From Campylobacterales bacterium (GTDB lineage Bacteria > Campylobacterota > Campylobacteria > Campylobacterales > Sulfurovaceae): DNA of 7,337 nt. Where the stretch lies: positions 1 through 7,337 of the forward strand of contig JACXUN010000074.1 in NCBI GenBank assembly GCA_014763905.1. Reading direction: 5' to 3'. Positions 1-5,477 of the stretch are shown one piece after another; within the stretch, counting starts at the first letter, position 1; each line of letters begins with the position of its first letter. Both the position numbers and the translations under genes were made by a program. The notes under the pieces are model-generated. The model saw nothing but the letters and a program-made list of their open reading frames with translations. It had not been told where the DNA came from and searched no databases.

Positions 1-3
1 AAT

Positions 4-57
4 TAGCTACGGCTAGTCCTACGAATTTTGATTTTTCAAATCTTACCTATTTTTAGG
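4..57. other. Left-end noncoding stretch with three short hairpins
   Basis: Three small inverted repeats follow each other: TAGC/GCTA (4-7, 12-15), GATTT/AAATC around a 3-base loop (30-34, 38-42) and CCTA/TAGG around a T4 loop (46-49, 54-57). Both strands also have a short open stretch: the plus strand reads 17 codons from base 3 to a TAG at 54-56, and the minus strand is open from about 45 to the window edge. Neither has a visible start inside the window, so I cannot say whether this is the end of a neighbouring gene or a structured intergenic repeat. The pairing is seen directly; any function is unknown. Confidence 0.25.
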
Positions 58-78
58 CTTCTGTGACTATAATACTCC

Positions 79-92
79 GTCGAACTCAGGTT
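79..92 (+). repeat. Interspersed repeat GTCGAACTCAGGTT, copy 1
   Basis: This is the first of three exact copies of a 14-15 base element. It is preceded at 63-69 by GTGACTA, nine bases upstream. The same GTGACTA plus element arrangement recurs at 145-175, so the two blocks form an imperfect direct duplication about 83 bases apart. The copies are seen directly. Calling it a genome-wide family is inference from finding three copies at the two ends of a 7.3 kb window and none in between. Confidence 0.7.
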
Positions 93-105
93 GTTAGCAT
101 TTTTC

Positions 106-150
106 AGTCACTCTTTTTTTCGTTTTTGTTTTTGAAATTATAGAGTGACT
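106..150. repeat. 9-bp inverted repeat between the two left-hand repeat copies
   Basis: AGTCACTCT at 106-114 is the exact reverse complement of AGAGTGACT at 142-150, separated by 27 T-rich bases. It lies just downstream of the TRAP permease stop. The long loop and the lack of a clean U tract directly after the stem on the minus strand make it a poor intrinsic terminator, though it may still end or protect that transcript. The right arm shares its GTGACT core with 63-68, so part of the palindrome comes from the duplicated block. Confidence 0.45.
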
Positions 151-161
151 ACCCTTTTTCT

Positions 162-176
162 GTCGAACTCAGGTTA
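162..176 (+). repeat. Interspersed repeat GTCGAACTCAGGTTA, copy 2, overlapping the TRAP gene end
   Basis: This copy matches copy 1 over 14 bases, and its 15-base form matches the inverted copy at 7323-7337 exactly. It overlaps the 3' end of the TRAP permease gene. On the minus strand the element reads TAACCTGAGTTCGAC, and the TGA within it (169-171) is the stop codon of that gene. It therefore either arrived by insertion into the gene end or is tolerated there because it supplies a stop. Confidence 0.75.
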
Positions 177-2019
177 ATAGATAAATTAAATCCGGAAATA
201 CCATCACAATCACCAATGCTAAAATCTGCAGTGCGATAAACGGTATCACTCCTTTATAAATTTGCCCCGTACTCACCATGTCACCGGCTGCTCCTTTGAG
301 ATAAAAGAGAGCAAACCCAAACGGCGGGGTCAAAAAAGAGGCTTGTAGATTGAGAGCAATCAAAATCGCAAACCATACGGGATCAATTCCAAACGCCGAA
401 ACAATCGGTACCAAAATCGGTACCACCACAAAGGCGATCTCAATAAAATCGATAAAGAACCCCAAAAGGAAGATCACCGCCATCGCAATGATAATAAATG
501 TCCATGCACTGCCCATATCTCCAGTAAAGAACTGCAGTGCCATATCATCACCGCCAAGTTCATTAAAGACCAATGAAAATGCCGTTGCTCCAATCAGAAT
601 CATAAAAATCATCGCACTCAATTTCACACTCTCGATCGACGCATACCGCATCAGATCAAACGAGAGTGAACCATTCATTCTGGCAAGTAGCAACGCTCCG
701 AGTACCCCAATCGCTGCCGATTCAGTAGGACTGGCGATACCGGCAAAAATCGACCCCAAAACCGCCAAAATCAATAGTAACGGCGGGGTAATCACTTTGA
801 CCGCTTCCTTAACCACCAAAGCATAGGGTTCATCACTTTTGATAGCCGGTGCCACTTTCGGATTGAGTCTGGCAATAATCACAATATAGACGATATAAAG
901 CAGAATCAACAGTATCCCTGGCACAACTGCCGCTTTAAAGAGATCGCCGACGCTTAGGTGCATCTGATCCCCCAAGACAATCAAGACGATAGATGGTGGA
1001 ATAATCTGCCCCAATGTCCCGCTCGCCGCGATCGCCCCCGTCGCCAATTGAGGGGAGTAGTGATGTTTCAGCATCAATGGTAACGCAATCAAACTCATCA
1101 TTACCACCGATGCCCCTACAATCCCCGTACTTGCCGCCAAAATCGCTCCCACGATGACTACCGATATCGCTAAACCTCCTCGTACACCGCCAAAGAGTTT
1201 CCCCATCGAGAGCAGCAAATCTTCAGCCATTTTGGATTTCTCCAAGATCAATCCCATAAGAATAAAGAGCGGTACTGCCATCAGCGTTACATTGTCCATA
1301 ATCCCATAGACACGATGCGGCAGCATATCCAGTACACTGAGTCCCAACTCATCCGAGATCAACGCAAAGAAGAAAGCCACTCCGCCAAAAACAAACGCCA
1401 CCTGAAACCCGCTCATAAGTAAAAAGAGCGTCAGCATAAACATTAACCAGAGCGGATCCAGAAAAAACGGCAGATGCAAAGAGGAGAGGAAAAGTAATAC
1501 ACCCACCACACCCAAAACCATAAAGAGTTTTCGCTTATGCTTCACATGATCATAGGCTTTAAGTATCTCAGAAAGAGACTGCAAAAGTAGCAACACAAAC
1601 GCAACGACCAAGACTCCTTTGATTAGATATCGATGCGTCAATCCTCCTGGATCACAGGAGATCTCATTTTGCATATAACTCTGTATCGTCATCTCATACG
1701 CCCCATGCAAGAAGAAGAGTGAAAACGGGATGACCAAAATAAGCATCGAAACGATCTGCACGATTGCTTTGGTCTCAGTCGAATAGTGGGTAAAAAAGAT
1801 ATCCACCCGCACATGTTTATCGTGCTTCAAGGCATACGAGAGTCCCAAAAGGAACATAATGTCAAAGAGATGCCACTCTACTTCTTGTAAAGCGATAGAA
1901 CCCTCGGAGAAAAGGTAACGCATCATGGCATCATAGCCTACTAGAAATGTTAGGGCGAAGGCTAGGAGGGCGGATAGATAGCCGAATTTTTTGGTTAGGG
2001 TGTCGATTAGGTAGGTCAT
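169..2019 (-). CDS. Fused TRAP transporter permease, DctQ-DctM
   Basis: This 616-residue membrane protein joins the small (DctQ) and large (DctM) subunits of a TRAP transporter, which imports organic acids or similar solutes across the inner membrane using an ion gradient. Residues 1-165 are the DctQ part, with the family-typical stretch around HLFDIMFLLGLSYALKHDKH (50-69) and DPGGLTHRY (123-131). Residues ~188-616 are DctM, with GTLGQIIPPSI (334-344), GIASPTESAAIG (427-438) and FLTPPFGFALFYLKG (562-576), all signature-like segments. Hydrophobic segments run throughout. No DctP periplasmic binding protein is encoded nearby: the upstream neighbour is the HNH gene. The substrate cannot be told from the permease. 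Start: ATG at 2017-2019 with a weak GGA eight bases upstream. The stop lies inside a repeat copy, and the C-terminus may be a few residues short for the family. Family assignment is strong; substrate is unknown. Confidence 0.93.
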   Translation of the reverse strand: MTYLIDTLTKKFGYLSALLAFALTFLVGYDAMMRYLFSEGSIALQEVEWHLFDIMFLLGLSYALKHDKHVRVDIFFTHYSTETKAIVQIVSMLILVIPFSLFFLHGAYEMTIQSYMQNEISCDPGGLTHRYLIKGVLVVAFVLLLLQSLSEILKAYDHVKHKRKLFMVLGVVGVLLFLSSLHLPFFLDPLWLMFMLTLFLLMSGFQVAFVFGGVAFFFALISDELGLSVLDMLPHRVYGIMDNVTLMAVPLFILMGLILEKSKMAEDLLLSMGKLFGGVRGGLAISVVIVGAILAASTGIVGASVVMMSLIALPLMLKHHYSPQLATGAIAASGTLGQIIPPSIVLIVLGDQMHLSVGDLFKAAVVPGILLILLYIVYIVIIARLNPKVAPAIKSDEPYALVVKEAVKVITPPLLLILAVLGSIFAGIASPTESAAIGVLGALLLARMNGSLSFDLMRYASIESVKLSAMIFMILIGATAFSLVFNELGGDDMALQFFTGDMGSAWTFIIIAMAVIFLLGFFIDFIEIAFVVVPILVPIVSAFGIDPVWFAILIALNLQASFLTPPFGFALFYLKGAAGDMVSTGQIYKGVIPFIALQILALVIVMVFPDLIYLLT

Positions 2020-2035
2020 TGTTTATCCATTAAAA

Positions 2036-2041
2036 TTTATA
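2036..2041 (-). promoter_or_regulatory. Possible -10 box for the TRAP permease
   Basis: TATAAA on the minus strand lies 16 bases before the ATG, which would leave a very short leader. A TTGACA lies at 2067-2072, but the 25-base gap is too wide for it to be the matching -35. Campylobacterota promoters often lack a clear -35, so this is possible but weak. It would lie inside the frameshifted tail of the upstream HNH gene. Confidence 0.25.
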
Positions 2042-2068
2042 CTACTTAAATACGCTTCAGCATGTTTG

Positions 2069-2764
2069 TCAATAAAATTCTCCGTGTTGTAAAAAAACTA
2101 GGAAAAAACCACTTATAGGCAAGTTTTTTAAAATTTCTCTATCTCCGGCTCTTCTACCTTTTTCAATCTCTCTGCTATAGGCTATCAAAACTTTATGTCG
2201 ATCGGTTGTTAAACGATCACAATTTAGATTTAACTCATTAATAGTATTTGTAACAAATTCTTTCGTAGTAGGATATGGATTATTTGGAATTGTAACCTGT
2301 TTACAATTCTCACTATGAGCTTTCAATCTACATGTTTTTCTATCTAGTGTAAACAAATTAGGAAAAGCTTCAATCTCCAAAGGATTTAAAATCTTTGCAT
2401 GATTTGCTTTATACGCATCACAACTTAAATTAGCAGCTGTTCTAAATTGAGGATTTTCTTTATTGCGTATATCGGAACCACCCAAACAGACACCAATCAT
2501 ATTATTCCAATCCAAATGCAGATTTTTTGACGGTGTTGAGTTAGACTTATCATTAAAATGTTCTATTCTTTGTTTATGGGTATCTGTAACCTGACATTCA
2601 CAATAGGCACAGAGTCCCCCTTGATCTTGATACATCTGTTTTTTGAGTCGATTATATAATTTACTGCCATTGTGTCTATAAAAGTCATCCCATAAATTAT
2701 GAGGAAACTTTTTTTCATAGACGGTTAAAACATTACAGGAGGATGATTTAGTAACCCTCTTCAA
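2069..2764 (-). CDS. PtuB-like HNH endonuclease (TIGR02646 type), C-terminus probably frameshifted
   Basis: This 231-residue predicted nuclease resembles the HNH proteins that partner an ATPase in Septu and retron-Ec78 anti-phage systems. CxxC at 52-55 (LCAYCE), EHF at 68-70 with H69 as the likely catalytic histidine, DWNNMIGVC at 85-93 and CDAYK at 115-119 follow the order of that zinc-binding HNH family; NPLEIE (127-132) also fits. Start: TTG at 2762-2764, seven bases after AGGAG, which itself overlaps the stop of the relic upstream; no in-frame ATG fits better. The last residues look unnatural. Dropping one base from the T7 run (plus-strand A7, 2091-2097) opens a frame running to TAA at 2023-2025, three bases before the TRAP start. 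The gene is visibly more AT-rich than MurF or the TRAP gene, which suggests horizontal transfer. Its usual ATPase partner is missing, so defence activity is doubtful. The family call is from motifs only. Confidence 0.8.
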   Translation of the reverse strand: MKRVTKSSSCNVLTVYEKKFPHNLWDDFYRHNGSKLYNRLKKQMYQDQGGLCAYCECQVTDTHKQRIEHFNDKSNSTPSKNLHLDWNNMIGVCLGGSDIRNKENPQFRTAANLSCDAYKANHAKILNPLEIEAFPNLFTLDRKTCRLKAHSENCKQVTIPNNPYPTTKEFVTNTINELNLNCDRLTTDRHKVLIAYSREIEKGRRAGDREILKNLPISGFFLVFLQHGEFY

Positions 2765-2774
2765 TTTTCATCTC
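2765..2774 (-). promoter_or_regulatory. Ribosome binding site deciding the TTG start of the HNH gene
   Basis: On the minus strand the sequence reads TAGGAGATGAAAATTG. AGGAG lies seven bases before TTG. The ATG in between opens a frame of only seven codons, so TTG is the better start. The TAG just before is the stop of the relic frame, so the two genes would have been translationally coupled. Confidence 0.55.
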
Positions 2775-2921
2775 CTATTTACGATTTTCGATATATAAGT
2801 CTGCTTCCATTAACGCCGGTTCTTCACCATTAAAAACAGCATCAAGTTCTCTACGATATTGTAAAGCCTCTGCATCTTTCCATTGATCTTTATAAACCAA
2901 ATCTAAATAGTTATCTCCTTT
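2775..2921 (-). pseudogene. C-terminal tail of a lost gene upstream of the HNH nuclease, possibly a PtuA-like ATPase
   Basis: After an in-frame TGA at 2922-2924 the minus strand is open for 48 codons to TAG at 2775-2777. The peptide begins KGDNYLDLVYKDQW and ends in MEADLYIENRK. It looks like real protein: charged, helical in pattern, with no rare-codon noise. It has no ATG near its 5' end and no start with a well-placed ribosome site; the AAGGAG nearby is 14 bases from the first TTG. Its stop abuts the HNH ribosome site, the arrangement expected of an operon partner. In Septu-type systems the gene before PtuB is the ATPase PtuA, so I infer this is the last piece of such a gene after deletion of the rest, with the breakpoint between here and the MurF stop at 2967. 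That it is a tail of a larger gene is well supported by position; that the gene was an ATPase is only context. Confidence 0.5.
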
Positions 2922-2966
2922 TCAAATCCGTATAACACATTGTATAACAGACTTACTTATGCTCTT

Positions 2967-4391
2967 CTATATAAAACTCGGAGCATCATTAGCAAACAGA
3001 ATCAAATCCCCCGCTCTTGTCTGCTCTATCAGCATCTCTTGCATCTTATCCTTACTCTCTAGCTTGACCAACTTACTGGCATCCACATTCTCTTGGAAGA
3101 TTTTATAATTCAAATCACCCGTCACTACTACAACATCGAAGACCTCATCCGCACGTTTCGCTACTTGTACATTGAATTCATCATCCACTTCCACCAATCC
3201 CGGAGTGATCACCACTTTGCGTCCTCCATACGTCGAAGCCAAATTAAACCCTTCTAACATCCCATCGATATTGCCATTGAAGCTGTCATCGATAATCACT
3301 TTGCCTCCGGCATCCATACGTTGGAGTCGGTGAGGGGTCGGTTTGAGGGTTTGAAGCTGCTGTTTGATAATCGCTTCATCCATGCCTAAAGCACGGGCGA
3401 CTTTGATCGCAGCGGCAATATTCATCGCATTAAATGCTCCTAAGATATTGGCATGATATGTTTCTCCATCCATAGTGAAGTCCAACCCCTCCAGAGTAGC
3501 TTGAATATCGGTGATCTCTTTACCAAAACTGTGGATATGAGCTTCCGGCTTGATCATTGCCGATTCATGTACCCATGCTTCCTTCAATCTTTTGGATTGG
3601 AGGATTTCCATTTTGGTATTGCGGATATTTTCGAGACTGCCGAAATACTCGATATGAGCCGGTCCGATCTTCCCAACCACGACATATTGTGGATTGACGA
3701 AGGTTGCGATCTCAGCGATATCCCCTTCTCCTCTGGCTCCCATCTCCACCACATAGACTTCGGTATCATCTGGGAGATCGTCATTGATATCTTTTATTAC
3801 CCCGCCGAAGGTATTGACCGATCGTGGAGTTGCATAAGTTTTGTATTTCGCTGAGAGGATATGGACGATATAGTTCTTGATACTGGTTTTACCGTAACTT
3901 GCGGTAATCCCTACGACGATCATCTCTTCTCGCTCTTTGAGCTTCTTTTCCGCTTTCATCTGGAAACCTTTGAAGAGCATCTTCTCCATCATCAATGAGA
4001 CAAAATGAGCCAAAAAGAGCGGAATCAATACCGCAAAACTCTCATACTTAAACCCAACAAACTTCAACATCACAAGGAAGAAAGTAAAGAAAATCAACGC
4101 CACAAAAAATCGCTTGACCCGTCCGGTAAAGACCAGCTTCTTATCCTGTCCGCTTCGCCAATGCACCAACATCCCGATATAAATCACCGTCACGACAATA
4201 CTAAGCTGAACTTTTGATGCCACAAAATAGGCAAAAAGCGGAATCAAAAAATAGACCAGATGCCACCACGTCTTGGTATGGTGAAAAAGTACCCGCTCCA
4301 GCTTATAACTGTACCACTGCATATTGGTCATAAAGTAATAACCCAACGCCAACACAAACAAAATATTACTGATGATCTCTACAAATAGCAT
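2967..4391 (-). CDS. murF: UDP-N-acetylmuramoyl-tripeptide--D-alanyl-D-alanine ligase (MurF)
   Basis: MurF joins D-Ala-D-Ala to UDP-MurNAc-tripeptide using ATP, completing the cytoplasmic peptidoglycan precursor. The 474 residues split in two. Residues 1-135 hold about five hydrophobic helices (near 4-22, 44-60, 62-76, 94-110, 118-134) in place of the usual soluble substrate-binding domain. Residues 158-474 are the Mur ligase core: P-loop GITASYGKTS (161-170), NTFGG (194-198), HIEYFGS (246-252), GAFNAMN (318-324), TPHRLQ (352-357) and IDDSFNGN (367-374). The usual GxHN has F for H and the usual YNANP is FNGN. I recall this membrane-anchored form from other Campylobacterota, so it is probably a lineage trait. 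Start: ATG at 4389-4391 with AAGGA nine bases upstream. The C-terminus FANDAPSFI looks complete, so the island downstream did not truncate it. The hydrolase upstream is its common neighbour. Confidence 0.93.
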   Translation of the reverse strand: MLFVEIISNILFVLALGYYFMTNMQWYSYKLERVLFHHTKTWWHLVYFLIPLFAYFVASKVQLSIVVTVIYIGMLVHWRSGQDKKLVFTGRVKRFFVALIFFTFFLVMLKFVGFKYESFAVLIPLFLAHFVSLMMEKMLFKGFQMKAEKKLKEREEMIVVGITASYGKTSIKNYIVHILSAKYKTYATPRSVNTFGGVIKDINDDLPDDTEVYVVEMGARGEGDIAEIATFVNPQYVVVGKIGPAHIEYFGSLENIRNTKMEILQSKRLKEAWVHESAMIKPEAHIHSFGKEITDIQATLEGLDFTMDGETYHANILGAFNAMNIAAAIKVARALGMDEAIIKQQLQTLKPTPHRLQRMDAGGKVIIDDSFNGNIDGMLEGFNLASTYGGRKVVITPGLVEVDDEFNVQVAKRADEVFDVVVVTGDLNYKIFQENVDASKLVKLESKDKMQEMLIEQTRAGDLILFANDAPSFI

Positions 4392-4426
4392 CGCCCAAAA
4401 TCCTTATTGTTCAATTCATTAGGCGT

Positions 4427-4435
4427 ATTTTAGCA
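4427..4435 (-). promoter_or_regulatory. Possible extended -10 promoter for murF
   Basis: The minus strand reads TGCTAAAAT, a TGn extension followed by TAAAAT, one base off TATAAT. It lies about 35 bases before the murF ATG. No -35 is visible, which is common in Campylobacterota. It would give murF its own transcription despite the broken gene upstream. Confidence 0.4.
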
Positions 4436-4441
4436 TAGGGT

Positions 4442-4464
4442 GACTGTAGCGTGGGTTGACAGTC
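4442..4464. other. Small inverted repeat upstream of murF
   Basis: GACTGT (4442-4447) pairs with ACAGTC (4459-4464) around an 11-base loop, and can extend by two G-C pairs past a one-base bulge. No T run follows on the minus strand, so it is not an intrinsic terminator. It lies between the rhomboid relic and the possible murF -10 box and could be an operator or chance pairing. Confidence 0.3.
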
Positions 4465-4467
4465 CCA

Positions 4468-4712
4468 TTATCTCCGCTGATACATATAATATCCCAGATA
4501 GAGAAGCGGCAAAATGAGTATTCCTACTTCTGCATAATTCTCTATAAACCTTTAGTGAGAATTCTATCCCACCGATTATCCCCTCGGATGGCTCCGATAT
4601 TGAAGATATATTTATTGGCGACATAGGGATTGGTCAAGGCATATAGACTGGTGGTCGTAATAACACCGATCAGTACGAATACGGTAAGTAGAGATATATC
4701 CATATTTTCCAT
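4468..4712 (-). pseudogene. Rhomboid-type intramembrane protease relic with internal deletion
   Basis: An ATG at 4710-4712, three bases after the hydrolase stop and with AGGA seven bases upstream, opens a 56-codon frame to TAG at 4542-4544. The peptide has one membrane helix (about residues 7-26, SLLTVFVLIGVITTTSLYAL), then ALTNPYVANKYIFN and GDNRWDRILTKG. This matches the usual start of bacterial rhomboid proteases, where the first helix is followed by an NP, a short loop and an R-W/Y-R-hydrophobic-T-x-G segment leading to FIHAD. The frame stops just where that would continue. In another frame, 4468-4548 reads a hydrophobic tail FIENYAEVGILILPLLY and on to YMYQRR then TAA, plausible as a last membrane helix. 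I infer the catalytic core (GxSG serine, histidine helices) was deleted. The N-terminal assignment is moderate; the tail is weaker. It could instead be an intact 56-residue one-helix protein. Confidence 0.5.
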
Positions 4713-4715
4713 AAT

Positions 4716-5435
4716 CTATCCTATCTCATGCATAATCGTATCGGCAATAAACTTCGCATGATTGAGAAAAAAGTAGTGATCCCCATCCAGCGGATACAAT
4801 TGACTGTTTTTAATGATCTGTGAAATCTTCTCTCCGGTATAGAGTGGTGTCGCCGTATCTGCTTTGCCCCAGAAGAGTAGAGCCCGCCCATCATATTGAG
4901 CAAATGAGGGTTCAAAATCCTCATTGACTACATTTTTGAAAGTCTCATACATCTCATGACTCATTCCCTTGGCATCGGGAGCCACAAAAAGTTGACGAAT
5001 TTTAGAAAATCCTAACGGCTTGAGGAGTTTTACGATCGCTATTTTCATCCGAACTGACAACGGCTTGGGAACGATAATCCCGGAAGAAGAGAGCAGTACC
5101 AAAATATCTGGATTGAGCAGCGTCGCGACTTTCCCGCCAAAAGAATGTCCCATAATCGCAGCCGGATGCAGTCCGACCGCCTTGATAAAAAGCCGCACGA
5201 TATAGGCATAATCTTTCGTCGTCAAGATCATATCGTTACTGCTTCCGCCAAATCCCGGCAGATCAAGATAGGTCTGCCGATACTCAGTAAAATGGGCGGA
5301 AAATGCCTGCCGCATGATCTCCTTATTGCTTCCCCATCCGTGGAGAATCAAGACACCTTTTTTGGCATGGGGATTACATATCTCATAACTCAGTCGAAAG
5401 GTCTGTTTTTTATAATTTATCTCTTTGATTGCCAT
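4716..5435 (-). CDS. Alpha/beta hydrolase
   Basis: This 239-residue soluble protein has the alpha/beta hydrolase fold, with no signal peptide, so it is cytoplasmic. The oxyanion loop is LHGWGSNKE (31-39), followed by DLPGFGGS (58-65). The nucleophile elbow is GHSFGG (96-101) with S98. The acid is D193 in FWGKADTATP (188-197) and the base is H220 in LDGDHYFF (216-223). The triad is therefore complete, and length is normal for the family. The substrate is unknown; such proteins include esterases, lipases and C-C hydrolases. I recall a hydrolase of this kind directly upstream of murF in Campylobacter jejuni and relatives, so a link to envelope work is possible but unproven. Start: ATG at 5433-5435, with only a poor ribosome site upstream. 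The gap to the flavoprotein gene is 37 bases. Confidence 0.88.
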   Translation of the reverse strand: MAIKEINYKKQTFRLSYEICNPHAKKGVLILHGWGSNKEIMRQAFSAHFTEYRQTYLDLPGFGGSSNDMILTTKDYAYIVRLFIKAVGLHPAAIMGHSFGGKVATLLNPDILVLLSSSGIIVPKPLSVRMKIAIVKLLKPLGFSKIRQLFVAPDAKGMSHEMYETFKNVVNEDFEPSFAQYDGRALLFWGKADTATPLYTGEKISQIIKNSQLYPLDGDHYFFLNHAKFIADTIMHEIG

Positions 5436-5471
5436 ACTGCTACTTTAGTTCATATCGTCAAATTCTAACAC

Positions 5472-5477
5472 ATTATA
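5472..5477 (-). promoter_or_regulatory. Possible -10 box for the hydrolase gene
   Basis: An exact TATAAT on the minus strand overlaps the stop codon of the flavoprotein gene, 36 bases before the hydrolase ATG. It would give a leader of roughly 28 bases. There is no TGn extension and no clear -35. It is placed where a promoter would separate the core hydrolase-murF pair from the genes upstream. Confidence 0.3.

Noticed and set aside
106..150. Intrinsic terminator for the TRAP gene
   Set aside because: The loop is 27 bases long and no U tract directly follows the stem on the minus strand.
350..826. Plus-strand open frame of 158 codons inside the TRAP gene
   Set aside because: It is the antisense of a strongly supported membrane protein gene, rich in Ile/Lys/Asn repeats, with no recognisable domain.
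2023..2921. A complete Septu or retron defence system
   Set aside because: There is no room for an ATPase or reverse transcriptase between murF and the HNH gene, and no msr/msd-like repeat pair; only a 48-codon tail is present.
3453..3854. Plus-strand open frame of 133 codons inside murF, and the overlapping minus-strand 3584-3784 frame
   Set aside because: Both overlap conserved MurF motifs in the true frame and have no family features.
4430..4624. Minus-strand 64-codon frame over the rhomboid relic
   Set aside because: It has no ribosome site and a noise-like composition; the frame starting at 4712 has a proper start, spacing and a rhomboid-like sequence.
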